From Streptomyces sp. CBMA123 (GTDB lineage Bacteria > Actinomycetota > Actinomycetes > Streptomycetales > Streptomycetaceae): 43,255 nucleotides of DNA. The translations under genes and the position numbers were made by a program. Shown here piece after piece: positions 22,681 to 31,711 of this stretch. Position 1 is the stretch's first letter; the number at the start of each line of letters is the position of its first letter. The notes below the pieces were generated by a model. The model was not told the DNA's origin, made no database searches, and saw nothing but the letters and a program-made list of their open reading frames with translations. Location of the stretch: contig NZ_MECK01000579.1 of NCBI RefSeq assembly GCF_014596465.1, positions 1 to 43,255 of the forward strand, given 5' to 3'.

Positions 22681-24024
22681 TCAGACCCGGTGGGCGGCGA
22701 CGTAGCGGGCCGGGTCCCGGCCGAACTCGCCGTGCCAGCGCCCCAGGCACTGCTCGGCGAAGGTGCGGCCGGTGGCGACGATCTCGTCCAGCGGGTCCAG
22801 GTAGCCGGGGACGTGCGGCGGTTCGAGGCCGGCCGCGACGCGGGCGGACAGGCCGGTCCGGGCCAGGCGCAGCAGTTCGGCGGCCAGCGGGCGGACGGGG
22901 TCGCCGCCGAGGCGGGTGGCCAGGCCCCGGACGGGCAGTTCGGCGAGCGCGGCGCGGTGCTGCGCGAGGGTGTAGTGGCCGAGCAGGTCCCAGGCGGCGG
23001 CGAGGGATCCGGGGTGGTAGCTGAGGCCGGTCCACAGCGCGGGGACGGCGGCGGAGAAGGGGTGCGGCGGGCCGTCCGCGCCGCGCAGTTCGAGGGTGTC
23101 GCGGACCCTGGTGTCGGTCCAGAGCTGGTTCAGGTGGGCGCTCCAGTGGGCGGGGGTGGGCCTGCCGCCGTCCGGGTAGCCGTGCCGGAGGAGTTCGGCG
23201 AAGGTGCGGTCGGGTGCCGGGTGGTAGCGGCCGGCCGGGTCGCGGTAGTGGATCAGCGGGATGTCCAGCGCCCAGTCGATCACGTCGTCCACGGTGACGC
23301 CGGGCCGCAGCGCGGGCGGCAGCACGCCGCTGCGTCGCGGGTCCATCCGCAGCCAGGACCAGCACCGGTGGGACAGCAGGCCCTCCGAACGACCCTCCTG
23401 GAGTGGGGAGTTGACCAGTAGGGCGGAGACCACCGGTGCGGCGGCCACCTGGGTGCGCAGCTTGCGGGTGAAGTCCTCGGGAGAGAGGTAGTCCAGGGTG
23501 ACCTGGGTGGACAGCGACAGCGCCATGACATTGCGGGCCCGGCTGCCCGGCTCGCCCAGCCCGGCGAAGTGCTCCCGCATCAGGGCGCCCCTGGTCATCG
23601 GCACCCACTCCATGTCCGCCGGGCGGTCGAAGGGCAGGTAGCCGCCGGGCAGCAGGGCCAGGCCGAAGCGGTCGGCCAGTTCGGCGAGTTGCTCCAGCGC
23701 CGCCCGCAGGTCGTCGACCGCCTTGCCGACGCCGGGGGCGGGCGTGGAGGAGTACTCGATCTGCCCGCCGTGCTCCAGGGTGATCTGGCTGCCGTCCGGG
23801 CGCAGCACCCCGGTCAGCCGGCCGGCGTCCTCCTGCCGCTCACCGCCCCACCGGGCCAGCACCGCCTCCAGGACGGCCTGGACGCCGCGCTCCCCGGAGT
23901 AGCGGGCGGCCAGCCCGGTGGCCGGGTCGACCAGGCCGCACTCGACCTCGATGCCGACCTGCTCGCGGCGGGCCGGGCGGAACGGGGCCCGGAGATCCGC
24001 GCGGGTGAGCTCGCGGTCCGTCAC
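22681..24024 (-). CDS. glutamate-cysteine ligase family 2 enzyme (EgtA/GCS2-like)
   Basis: This 447-residue enzyme has the GCS2 fold of carboxylate-amine ligases. Visible blocks are VGIEVECGLVDPATG (acidic metal-binding strand), LEHGGQIEYSSTPAPG, MALSLSTQVTLDY, LLVNSPLQEGRSEGLLSHRC, and RTFAELLRHGY. The closest named relatives I can recall are actinobacterial EgtA proteins, which make gamma-glutamylcysteine for ergothioneine. The usual egt partners (EgtB, C, D, E) are not adjacent. The GTG at 24024 overlaps the TGA of the upstream flavoenzyme gene (GTGA), so the two are translationally coupled. The amine acceptor may therefore be the oxidase product or substrate instead of cysteine. That is inference. 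Confidence 0.85.
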   Translation of the reverse strand: MTDRELTRADLRAPFRPARREQVGIEVECGLVDPATGLAARYSGERGVQAVLEAVLARWGGERQEDAGRLTGVLRPDGSQITLEHGGQIEYSSTPAPGVGKAVDDLRAALEQLAELADRFGLALLPGGYLPFDRPADMEWVPMTRGALMREHFAGLGEPGSRARNVMALSLSTQVTLDYLSPEDFTRKLRTQVAAAPVVSALLVNSPLQEGRSEGLLSHRCWSWLRMDPRRSGVLPPALRPGVTVDDVIDWALDIPLIHYRDPAGRYHPAPDRTFAELLRHGYPDGGRPTPAHWSAHLNQLWTDTRVRDTLELRGADGPPHPFSAAVPALWTGLSYHPGSLAAAWDLLGHYTLAQHRAALAELPVRGLATRLGGDPVRPLAAELLRLARTGLSARVAAGLEPPHVPGYLDPLDEIVATGRTFAEQCLGRWHGEFGRDPARYVAAHRV

Positions 24025-25559
24025 GCGGTGCCCACCCGGGTGGCGATCCGGGGGTGGCCGGCGCGGTCGAGCAGGGCACCCACGGCGTCCAGGGCGGACC
24101 GGGCGGCGCCCTGGCACCAGGCGTGGGCGCCGGACAGGTGCTCGCCGGCGAAGAAGATCCGCGGGCCGTCGACCGGGTGCGGGGCGCCGAGCACGGACAG
24201 GTAGCGGGTGTGCTCGCCGGGCGTGAGGTGGGCGAAGGCACCGCCGCCCATGCCGGTCTGCACGTCCCAGTCGCAGTGCAGGATGTCGTCGACGTCCGCG
24301 GTGATGCCGGGGTGGAGCCGCTCCAGACAGGCCAGGACGAGGGCGTCCCGGTCGGCTGGCGGCAGCGCGGTGAAGCGCCGGGCGTTGGCGCCCCACAGGT
24401 AGGCGCCGAGCAGGGCGGTCGGTTCGGCCGAGCGCAGCGGGTCGCGGGCGGCCCAGTGCGGACCGGGGCCGCCGTTGACGCCGTCCTCGACCCACACCGC
24501 GTTGTCCGAGGGGTACCAGCACTGCTGGATCGGCAGGTCGGTGAAGCTCCCGCCGCCGTGGATGCCGTCCGCCAGCTCCCACCGGCGGCGGGTGAGGTGC
24601 AGCACGGTCTTGGTGCTGCTGGCGTAGCTGATGCCGCGCACGGCGTGCCGCTGCGGGTGGGGTAGGCCGGGGGTGACGCTGATCCGGTCCAGTGCGGGAG
24701 CCGGGACGCAGCACACCACGTAGTCGGCGCGGTCGTGCAGCGGGGCGCCGAGCCGGGCGCCGATCAGCCGGACGCCGTCCGGGGTCAGGGCGAGTTCGTC
24801 GATCCGGGCGGACAGCCGGACGCTGCCGGGGCGCAGGGCGTGGACGAAGGCGCGGATCAGCGCGTCCAGGCCGTCCACCAGCTCGACCTGCCCGCGGTGG
24901 AACAGGCCGAAGTAGTCGACCAGGACCTCCAGCAGGGAGGACTGCTCGTAGTGGGCGAGGCCACTGGCGTGGCCGGCGAGGTCCCAGGCGTCCTGGGACA
25001 GGTGCTCGTGGACGAACTGCCAGAGCGAGACGGAGGCGGGCCGCTCCAGCGCGGGGTCGTCCCAGTGTCCGGCCAGCGTGCGGTGCTGCTGCTCGGGGGT
25101 CAGGGTGCTCCACACCGCGCCGAGCAGCCGGTCCAGCAGCGACCCGGGGGCCTGCCGCTCGGCGGGGCGCAGCGCGTACGCGGGGAACAGCGCCGCCACG
25201 TCCTGTACCCGCACCCGCCGGCCGCGCAGGTGGTAGTAGGCGCGCGGGTTGGCGTTGACGAACGGGCGGGTCTCCAGGCGGAACCGGGAGACGTAGTGCA
25301 GCACGCAGTGGTGGTTGCCGGGGATGCGCATGGCGCCCAGGTCGATGTGGGTGCCGTCCCAGAAGCGGTGGGTGCGGACCCGCCCGCCGGGCCGGTTCGC
25401 CTGCTCGTAGACCACGACGTCGAAGCCGCGCCGCTGCAGCTCGTACGCACTCACCAGGCCGGCCATACCGGCGCCGATGACGGCGATCCGGCCGCGGGCG
25501 CCGGTCACCGGGTCCAGCAGGGAGGGCGGGAACGCAAAGCTCGCATCGAACATCGACAC
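24021..25559 (-). CDS. flavin amine oxidase, L-amino-acid-oxidase-like
   Basis: This 512-residue flavoenzyme has the FAD motif IAVIGAGMAGLVSAYELQRR with the acidic end VVVYEQANRPGGRVRTH (~24-60). It carries the block GAMRIPGNHH (~75), which marks snake-venom-type and bacterial L-amino acid oxidases. The C-terminal FAD region is FFAGEHLSGAHAWCQGAARS. No signal peptide is seen, so it should act in the cytosol, producing an imino or keto acid, ammonia and peroxide. The start is GTG 25559 or ATG 25553; GAGGGG lies four or ten bases before them. It is the first gene of a coupled pair with the ligase gene. Substrate is unknown. Confidence 0.87.
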   Translation of the reverse strand: MSMFDASFAFPPSLLDPVTGARGRIAVIGAGMAGLVSAYELQRRGFDVVVYEQANRPGGRVRTHRFWDGTHIDLGAMRIPGNHHCVLHYVSRFRLETRPFVNANPRAYYHLRGRRVRVQDVAALFPAYALRPAERQAPGSLLDRLLGAVWSTLTPEQQHRTLAGHWDDPALERPASVSLWQFVHEHLSQDAWDLAGHASGLAHYEQSSLLEVLVDYFGLFHRGQVELVDGLDALIRAFVHALRPGSVRLSARIDELALTPDGVRLIGARLGAPLHDRADYVVCCVPAPALDRISVTPGLPHPQRHAVRGISYASSTKTVLHLTRRRWELADGIHGGGSFTDLPIQQCWYPSDNAVWVEDGVNGGPGPHWAARDPLRSAEPTALLGAYLWGANARRFTALPPADRDALVLACLERLHPGITADVDDILHCDWDVQTGMGGGAFAHLTPGEHTRYLSVLGAPHPVDGPRIFFAGEHLSGAHAWCQGAARSALDAVGALLDRAGHPRIATRVGTA

Positions 25560-26003
25560 CGCACCCCTCTGGTCACCCGGACTTCCGCCCAGCCTCGGCC
25601 AGGGCTCATTCGCGCGCTACTCGCCGACGGCGATTCGAGTGACCGTTCGGTGCGGGCGCTGACAAGTGGCATGCGCACGGGCGATCACCCTGGCGAGCAT
25701 GGTCGGTGCCGGGCTTGTGGATACGGTCTTCGACCCCGTCCATCGCCGAGCCCTTCCACATGCGCGCTTGAAGCGTCCCTCGCAGCGACCGCGTCTCAAG
25801 GTGAACTTCCCCGTTTCAACGGAGCCTTTCACTGATGGGCTGGTCGAGCGGCGGCGAGTGACCGGCGTCATGCCGTCGGTGGCCTGGGCCTGCCTACACT
25901 GGCGGCCACGAGCGGGGCAGCGCGGCCTCGCATCCAGCAGCTCGCACCGCCGCACCACCGATCTACCGGAGGCCGGCGAGCCCGCCCCGAGGGACCGATC
26001 GCC
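25560..26003. other. gap of 444 bases, probable divergent promoters, no gene recognised
   Basis: The left end must hold the promoter of the oxidase-ligase pair (minus strand). The right end precedes a plus-strand unknown gene. Composition is less GC-rich around 25700-25850. Both strands have open frames without start sites or recognisable domains; these may be scraps of lost genes. Confidence 0.4.
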
Positions 26004-26510
26004 GTGCCCACCGACCTCACCGCTGTCATAGCCGCCTGCACACGCTGGCTCCTGGCGGCATACCCTCCGCCACCGGGCCCGGTCAACGCCGCGCTGGCCG
26101 AGGCCCAGGCCCGGCAGGCCGCCACCCTCGCGGCCGCCCTGCGCTACCCCACCGACCTCGACGCCCAGCTGCTGCACGTGCTCGCGCCCAGCGGATCGGG
26201 GCGGCTGGACTGGCTCGCCGGCAACGAACCCGAGGACGCGCCGTGGCGGACCTGGGTCGAGGAGGTCGTTGTCAGCTGGGCCGCCTGCCTGCTGGCTGAC
26301 CCCGCCCTCGCTGCCCGCGCCCGCCGAGCGTCGACCGCCGCCGGTCCTCACGGCCTCGTCGGCGGCCTGGAGCGGCTGACCAGCCCGGGCGCCTTCGACG
26401 CCGAAGCCGGCGCCCTGCTGCGCCATCCCGATCTCCTCGAAGGCGTCGCCTTCTTGCACCGCGACGAACTGGTCGAGTTGCTGGACAGCGAGGGCGTCAC
26501 GCTGGCGTAG
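26004..26510 (+). CDS. unknown protein, 168 residues
   Basis: The frame starts with a GTG at 26004, with GAGGGA about ten bases upstream. The protein is Ala/Leu-rich and predicted mostly helical (VNAALAEAQARQAATLAAAL, LDAQLLHVLAP, WRTWVEEVVVSWAACLLADP, GVAFLHRDELVELLDSEGVT). It has no signal peptide, membrane helix or metal motif. Codon use matches neighbouring genes (third positions overwhelmingly G/C), which favours a real gene. No family was recognised. It is isolated between the divergent oxidase gene and a gene relic. Confidence 0.6.
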   Translation: MPTDLTAVIAACTRWLLAAYPPPPGPVNAALAEAQARQAATLAAALRYPTDLDAQLLHVLAPSGSGRLDWLAGNEPEDAPWRTWVEEVVVSWAACLLADPALAARARRASTAAGPHGLVGGLERLTSPGAFDAEAGALLRHPDLLEGVAFLHRDELVELLDSEGVTLA

Positions 26511-26828
26511 CAGCGGCACGCCGGAAGCACCCGTCGCCTCACGAGGCTCTCGCGGGGCCCGGGCGCACAGTCGACGCCGAGACAGCCGGATGGGCGGCAG
26601 CCGGCGGTCAGGGTGCCTGGGTGTCGGCTGCCGGGGGCTCGTCATCCCCGTCCTCGTCCCTGTCGTCGGCCTCATCCTTGTCGTCGGCCTTGGCCCGGAC
26701 GTCCGGGGTGGGAGCGGTGATGTCGCGCTGCTCTGCGGAGCGCTCCCGTGTCGCGTCGTCCACCGTCGATTAACCGCACGCGCCGCACGACCCCGCCATC
26801 GCGTCCCTGACCACCCGCACAACGGCCT
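26511..26828. other. gap of 318 bases, degraded sequence
   Basis: No gene was recognised. GTC-rich short repeats (CTCGTCCCTGTCGTCGGCCT followed by CATCCTTGTCGTCGGC) occur around 26650-26690. The right part merges into the XRE-cupin relic and may hold more of it, too decayed to read. Confidence 0.4.
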
Positions 26829-27083
26829 TTCCCCCGGCGGGGCCGGTGGCGGTGCGAACCCCACCTGAGCACGCATGAGGGCTTCGAATGGGTCTACGTC
26901 CTCGCAGGCCGCCTGCGCCTGCTGCTCGGCGACGAGACCGTGATCCTCAAACCCGGCGAAGCCGCTGAATTCGACACCCATGTCCCGCACTGGCTCGGCC
27001 CCGACGACGCGCGCACCGTGGAACTCCTCATCCTGTTCGGCACCCAGGGAGAGCGGGCCCACCTCAAGGCCCGCACCACCTGA
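26829..27083 (+). pseudogene. decayed XRE-cupin regulator, cupin domain only
   Basis: From about 26862 a clean frame to the TGA at 27081-27083 encodes STHEGFEWVYVLAGRLRLLL, then KPGEAAEFDTHVPHWLG and GTQGERAHLKARTT. This is clearly homologous to the cupin half of the regulator at 5974-6570 (HEGYEWLYVLSGRLRL; GEAAEFDTRTPHAFG; GPQGERIHIRAR). The preceding segment (PGGAGGGANPT, ending at a TGA at 26866-26868) is in another frame, so a frameshift separates the pieces. The helix-turn-helix domain is absent. The left boundary is uncertain. It converges with a truncated oxidoreductase gene. Confidence 0.72.
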
Positions 27084-27114
27084 TCCCCGCCTCCCGCCGA
27101 TCGGCCCACGGCGC

Positions 27115-27972
27115 TCAGCCTTCGTGCGGCAGTCCCTCCAGCCCGTGCACACGGGTGCCCAGCACCCGCCGCGACACCTCGGCCTCCATGGCCCCTCTGA
27201 AAGCGCCGGAGCCGGGGACCGCAGTACGGGACTCCGCCGCACGGCCCGCGTCGTCCAGCAGCAGATTCCTGTTGATCGCCACCGCCGCCCCGACCCCGGC
27301 CGCCATGGCCTGCGGAACGCCGGCCAGCACGTCGCTGACATTGCCCGCCGCCCAGACCCCGGCGACCCCGGTGAAGCCAGAACCGTCCGCCTTCACCTGC
27401 TCGCCGAGTCCCATGGGGTGCTCCTGCACCGTCAGGCCCAGTCCGTCGAGGAACCCGGCCCGTGCCACGAACCGCGGCGCCACCACCAGTTCCTGAACCG
27501 GCACCGTCACACCCGACACCAGACGCACCCCCGTCAGCCGGTCCTGCCCCTCGTCGATGACCAGGGCGCCGACCTGCCCCTCGACCACCCCGACGCCCAA
27601 CCCGGCCAACTGCTCCCACTGCTCCTCCGTCAGCTCCGCTCCCCCGTGCGGGAACAGGGTGACGTCCTCGGACAGCTGCCGGAACAGCAGCGCCTGGTGG
27701 AAACTGCCGAGGACGCCGATCGCCCGGTCACGCACCTCCCAGCCGTGGCAGTACACGCAGTGCAGGACATCGCGCCCCCACCGCGCGGCCAACCCGGGCA
27801 CGTCCGGCAGCTCGTCGACCAGTCCCGTGGTCACCAGCACCCGCCGCGCCCGCACCCGCTGCCAGTCCTCGGTCACCACCGAGAACTCCTCGCCGTCCCG
27901 ATGCACCTGAGCCACCCGGCCCGCGAGGCATGTTCGCATGCCCAACCCGGATACAGGACCGATTCTGTCCAC
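27115..27972 (-). pseudogene. N-terminally truncated thioredoxin-reductase-like oxidoreductase
   Basis: The 285-residue frame covers the pyridine-nucleotide and C-terminal FAD parts of a TrxR-like flavoprotein: RRVLVTTGLVDELPDVPGLA, RDVLHCVYCHGWEVRDRAIG (a CxxC-like CVYC), and GVWAAGNVSDVLAGVPQAMA. The first ~80 residues, which should hold the GxGxxG FAD-binding motif, are missing; the sequence begins directly in the middle strand region. A ribosome-like AGGAG sits five bases before the GTG at 27972, so a shortened protein could still be made, but without FAD binding it would not be a normal reductase. Such genes commonly sit next to XRE-cupin regulators, and here the neighbour is a relic of one. 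Confidence 0.72.
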
Positions 27973-28025
27973 TATTTCTCCTAGCCTGCGACGTGCACGC
28001 CTTCAGCACAGCCAAGGAGATTCCC

Positions 28026-28424
28026 ATGGACTTCGTCTCGATCCGCATCATCACCAGCGACGTAGCGCGCCTCGTCGACTTCTACGAGCGAGTCACCGGG
28101 GCGCAGGCGACGTGGGCCAACGAAGACTTCGCCGAACTCAGGACCGCGGGCGCCACCCTGGCGATCGGCAGCACCCGCACCGTCCCGCTGTTCGCCCCGG
28201 GCTCTGCCCGCCCAGCGGACAACCACAGCGTGATCACCGAGTTCCTCGTCGACGACGTGGACCGCGTTCACCAGAACCTGACCGGCTTCGTCACGGACTT
28301 CGTCACCGAGCCCACCACGATGCCCTGGGGCAACCGGTCGCTGCTGTTCCGCGACCCCGATGGCAATCTCGTCAACTTCTTCACCCCCGTCACCCCGGCG
28401 GCCATCGAGAAGTTCGCCCGCTGA
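28026..28424 (+). CDS. VOC (glyoxalase/bleomycin-resistance fold) protein
   Basis: This 132-residue protein consists of one VOC domain, with paired beta-alpha-beta-beta-beta units: SIRIITSDVARLVDFYERVT, then EFLVDDVDRVHQNLTG and LLFRDPDGNLVNFFTP. The last motif, with its Asn/Phe and preceding Asp-Pro-Asp-Gly, is typical. Metal-ligand positions are partly present. The ATG at 28026 follows AGGAG at six bases. The gene is divergent from the truncated reductase, 53 bases apart. VOC members range from isomerases and dioxygenases to drug-binding proteins, so a reaction cannot be given. Confidence 0.88.
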   Translation: MDFVSIRIITSDVARLVDFYERVTGAQATWANEDFAELRTAGATLAIGSTRTVPLFAPGSARPADNHSVITEFLVDDVDRVHQNLTGFVTDFVTEPTTMPWGNRSLLFRDPDGNLVNFFTPVTPAAIEKFAR

Positions 28425-28681
28425 CGCCACCCACAGCCGCTCACCCGGGAGCCCCGTTCGCCGCGCCCCGGGGCACCGATACCGTAGGCGTCTTCACGAT
28501 CCGCTCCAGCGCGGCGGAGGCCCGGCGCACCTCTGCCGCGCCTCGCAGGCGAGATCTTGTCCGGGCGGGCGGGCGCGCTGCGGCTCTGGCAACGACGCGG
28601 CGGCTGGGGTCGGCGCCCCTTCAGGGGGCACGCATGAGTTCGGCGCAGCCGGGCACCCGCAGCACAAGGAGGTCGATGACC

Positions 28682-28852
28682 ATGGTTGCTCTGCTGTTGG
28701 TGCTTCTGCTGGTGGTGGTCCTGGCCGGTGTCGGATTCGCCATCCACATCCTGTGGTGGGTAGCCGTCGTGCTGCTGGTGCTGTGGCTGCTGGGTTTCGT
28801 GTTCCGCGGGGCTGGGGCCGGCGGCTCGCGCGGCCGTTGGTATCGCTGGTGA
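28682..28852 (+). CDS. small hydrophobic membrane protein, 56 residues
   Basis: The product has two adjacent hydrophobic helices (MVALLLVLLLVVVLAGVGFA; WWVAVVLLVLWLLGFVF) and a Gly/Arg tail ending RGRWYRW. AAGGAGG at 28666-28672 precedes ATG 28676 by three bases and ATG 28682 by nine; the latter is chosen on spacing. A longer in-frame start at 28634 would add 16 hydrophilic residues. Similar short hydrophobic proteins ending RWYRW are common in Streptomyces and often induced by stress. Function is unknown. Confidence 0.75.
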   Translation: MVALLLVLLLVVVLAGVGFAIHILWWVAVVLLVLWLLGFVFRGAGAGGSRGRWYRW

Positions 28853-28949
28853 GCCAGCGCCGAGTGGCGGGTTCCTCCAGCAGCACGACATGCAGCAACT
28901 CCTCCCCTCGTGCCGTCGGCCGCGAAGTTCCGATTCTTGGGAGATCGTG

Positions 28950-29453
28950 ATGTCGAAACAGCAGATGGCGGAACCGTTGGGCGTCTACCTCAACGACCAC
29001 CTCACCGGCGCGTTCGGCGGTACCGCGCTCGCGCGCCGGATGGCGGACACGCACGCCGACAGCCAGCGCGCGGCGGACCTGCGTGGCCTCGCCATGGAGG
29101 TCCGACGGGATCGCGACGACCTGGTGCGCATCATGAACCGACTCGGCGTGCCCGTACACCGCTACCGCACCTGGCTCGGTCTCGCCGGCGAGCGGGTCGG
29201 CCGGCTGAAGCCGAACGGCACTCTGCTGCGTCGGTCCCCTCTCAGCGACCTGGTCGAGTTGGAGGCGCTGCGCGCCGGTGTCGAGGGAAAGGCGGCGCTG
29301 TGGCACGCCCTTCGCGCCATCGCCGACGACGACCCGCGCCTTGATCCGGACCAGCTCGACCGCCTGGCCGAGCGTGCGCGTGAGCAGGCCAGCACCCTGA
29401 GCCGGTGGCACCGCGTCGTCAGCGCCGAGGTGCTGAGCCGGCCGAGGTGCTGA
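28950..29453 (+). CDS. four-helix protein of unknown function, ferritin-like size
   Basis: This 167-residue protein is predicted to be nearly all helical: LGVYLNDHLTGAFGGTALAR, LRGLAMEVRRDRDDLVRIMN, SPLSDLVELEALRAGVEGKA, LDRLAERAREQASTLSRWH. The motif KPNGTLLRRSPLSDLVELEA recurs in a family of Streptomyces proteins I recall only as hypothetical. Size and helix pattern suggest a ferritin-like bundle, but the metal-binding ExxH pairs are not evident. The ATG at 28950 follows GGGAG at six bases. It follows the hydrophobic gene on the same strand by 97 bases. Confidence 0.8.
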   Translation: MSKQQMAEPLGVYLNDHLTGAFGGTALARRMADTHADSQRAADLRGLAMEVRRDRDDLVRIMNRLGVPVHRYRTWLGLAGERVGRLKPNGTLLRRSPLSDLVELEALRAGVEGKAALWHALRAIADDDPRLDPDQLDRLAERAREQASTLSRWHRVVSAEVLSRPRC

Positions 29454-29650
29454 GCCGCTCGGCCACCTGCGGAAGCCGCGAGAGCGACGTGCCACCGCCC
29501 CTGTGACACCGCCCCGTGACAAGGCAGCCTGGCGGCCTGAGCCGGCCGGGGGCAGCGCAGTGCTGAGGGCCTAGCCACGGACAAGCCGCGGGCGACCCGG
29601 GACCCGCCGACATCCGGGGCCGCCGGCTTGCTTTCAGAGCTCCCGGGCTT

Positions 29651-30616
29651 TCAGAGCTCCCGGAGGGCCGGAAGCAGGGACTTCTCGGCCCAGCCGAGAA
29701 ACGGCCCCTGCGCATCCCCGCCGATCTGCACCAAGGCGACCTCGGTGAACCCGGCGTCGGCGAAGGCGCGCACCGCGTCCACGAAAGGTTCCACATCGGC
29801 ACCGCAGGGGATGGACGCCGATACGTCCTCGGGGCGCACGAACCGGCTTGCGGCATCGAAGGCGGCCGGACCGGGGAGTTCGGCGTTGACCTTCCACCCG
29901 CCGCCGAACCAGCGGAACTGCGCGTGGGCGCGGGCCACAGCGGCCTCCCGGTCGGGGTCGTAGCAGACCGGCAGCTGCCCCACCTTCGGCTTGCCCGCCC
30001 CACCGTGGCTGTCGAAGGCGTCCAGCAGCGCCCGCTCGGGTTCCACCGCGATCACCAGGTCGGCGAGTTCCCCGGCGATCCGGCACGACTGTGCCCCGGA
30101 GACGGCGATGCCGATCGGCGGTGCCTGCTCCGGTAGGTCCCACAGCTTCGCCGACTCCACCTGGAAGTACTCGCCCCGGTGGTTGACGTAGCCGCCGGCG
30201 AACAGGGCCCTGATGATCTCGACCGCCTCGACCAGCATCTGCTGGCGCACATCGGCCGCGGGCCAGCCCCCTCCCACAATGTGCTCGTTGAGGTTCTCCC
30301 CCGAGCCCAGGCCGAGCCGGAACCGGCCGTCGGAGAGCAACTGGACGGTGGCCGCCTTCTGCGCCACCACCGCCGGGTGGTACCGCATGGTCGGACAGGT
30401 CACATAGGTCATCAGGGGAATCCGCTCGGTCGCCTGCGCCGCCGCGCCCAGCACGCTCCACACGTACGGGGAGTGTCCCTGCTCGTCCAGCCAGGGGAAG
30501 TAGTGGTCGGACGCCACCGAGAAGTCGAACCCGACCTGTTCGGCCCGCACCACGTCCTGCACCAGCTGCCGCGGACCTCGCTGCTCACTCATCATCGTGT
30601 AACCGATACGAACCAT
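29651..30616 (-). CDS. LLM-class F420-dependent oxidoreductase
   Basis: This 321-residue TIM-barrel enzyme of the luciferase-like family resembles the F420-dependent glucose-6-phosphate dehydrogenase branch. Landmarks are RIGYTMMSEQ, VGFDFSVASDHYFPWLDEQG, TYVTCPTMRYHPAVVAQKAA, RFRLGLGSGENLNEHI and PIGIAVSGAQSCRIAGELAD. It would transfer hydride between coenzyme F420 and an unknown substrate in the cytosol. The ATG at 30616 follows GGGGAGG at eight bases; the frame is open further but through unrelated sequence. It is divergent from the HAD hydrolase gene, 177 bases apart. Confidence 0.92.
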   Translation of the reverse strand: MVRIGYTMMSEQRGPRQLVQDVVRAEQVGFDFSVASDHYFPWLDEQGHSPYVWSVLGAAAQATERIPLMTYVTCPTMRYHPAVVAQKAATVQLLSDGRFRLGLGSGENLNEHIVGGGWPAADVRQQMLVEAVEIIRALFAGGYVNHRGEYFQVESAKLWDLPEQAPPIGIAVSGAQSCRIAGELADLVIAVEPERALLDAFDSHGGAGKPKVGQLPVCYDPDREAAVARAHAQFRWFGGGWKVNAELPGPAAFDAASRFVRPEDVSASIPCGADVEPFVDAVRAFADAGFTEVALVQIGGDAQGPFLGWAEKSLLPALREL

Positions 30617-30793
30617 ACTGAGCGCCTCCCCGGGAAGCAGCGGGCGAAACGGCGGCGGCCACACGCGTGCAAGGCGGCGACCTGAGGTCGCATGGTCCCC
30701 CGCCAGGAGCGCGGCACGGAAGCGGTCGCGCGTCAGGGCGCCCCACCGTACTGTCGGTGCTCTGGTCCCCGTTACGCGAAGGCAGGTTGGCCC

Positions 30794-31477
30794 ATGGCGC
30801 CGGCAGCTCTGTTCGATGTCGACGGAACGCTGCTCGACACGAACTATCTGCACACCGTGGCCTGGGCGGAGGCACTGGCGCAGTACGACCACCACCCCGC
30901 CATGGCCCGAATCCACCGCGCGATCGGCATGGGCGGCGACCAACTGCTCGACGAGCTGCTCGGCCCCGACCGGGACCCCAGCCAGGACGAGGAGATCAGC
31001 GCCGCGCAGAAGGCTCTCTACGGACGCTTCTGGCCTCGGCTGCGGGCCTTCGACGGTGCGGCGGCCCTGCTGCGGGCGGTGACGGCCCGCGGGTGGACGG
31101 TTGTCCTGGCGAGCTCGGCCTCCGGCCGTGACCTGGAGGTCATGCGGCGCGCCCTCGGCGCGGACGATGCGATCACGGAGGCGACCAGCGCGGACGACGT
31201 GCGCCAGAGCAAGCCCGCGCCGGACCTGGTCCACGCGGCGCTCGACAAGGCCGGTGCCCGCACCGACGAGGCGGTGTTCGTCGGCGACACCCTCTGGGAC
31301 GTGCAGGCGGCCGCCGAGGCGGGCGTGCCGTGCATCGCCGTCCTGTCGGGTGGCTGGAGTGCCCGCGATCTGCGAGCCGCCGGCGCGTTGGAGGTCCACC
31401 GGGACGTCGCCGCGCTGCTGGCCGATCTGTCGAACAGCGCGCTGGGGCGCCCCCTGGCCCAGCCCCGGGGAGAGTAG
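30794..31477 (+). CDS. HAD-superfamily hydrolase (phosphoglycolate phosphatase/beta-PGM-like)
   Basis: This is a 227-residue HAD phosphatase of subfamily IA. Motif I is LFDVDGTLLDT (nucleophile and acid Asp). Motif II is VVLASSASGRDLE. Motif III has the Lys in QSKPAPDLVHAAL. Motif IV is VFVGDTLWDVQAA. A helical cap (~20-90) lies between motifs I and II. All catalytic residues are present. The ATG at 30794 follows AAGGCAGG. It is divergent from the F420 enzyme gene and followed 234 bases later by the WhiB-like gene. Substrate is unknown. Confidence 0.92.
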   Translation: MAPAALFDVDGTLLDTNYLHTVAWAEALAQYDHHPAMARIHRAIGMGGDQLLDELLGPDRDPSQDEEISAAQKALYGRFWPRLRAFDGAAALLRAVTARGWTVVLASSASGRDLEVMRRALGADDAITEATSADDVRQSKPAPDLVHAALDKAGARTDEAVFVGDTLWDVQAAAEAGVPCIAVLSGGWSARDLRAAGALEVHRDVAALLADLSNSALGRPLAQPRGE

Positions 31478-31711
31478 ACGCCGCACGGCGACCGCAGACG
31501 GCACCTTCACCATCCCCGCAGACGCCCGCCGCGTCTGCGTCAGTCGTCAAGGCGTCCCGCCTGATACGGACCCTGGAGAAGGCGTTCTTCGAGAAGGGCC
31601 GCCTCGCCGCGCACAAGCACAAGTGGCCCTCACCGTGCCCTGGTTAAGGTGCCAGAAGCTGGTTAGACGAGCGATTGTGCAGTGTTTGTCGACACCGGAA
31701 AGGTACCTGCC

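Noticed and set aside
25666..25860. Possible transposase scrap on either strand
   Set aside because: No DDE or Tyr-recombinase motif, terminal inverted repeats or target duplication could be found.
25617..27341. Long minus-strand open frame across the gap and unknown gene
   Set aside because: No domain is recognisable, it crosses two relics and a plus-strand gene with better codon use, and it has no ribosome site.
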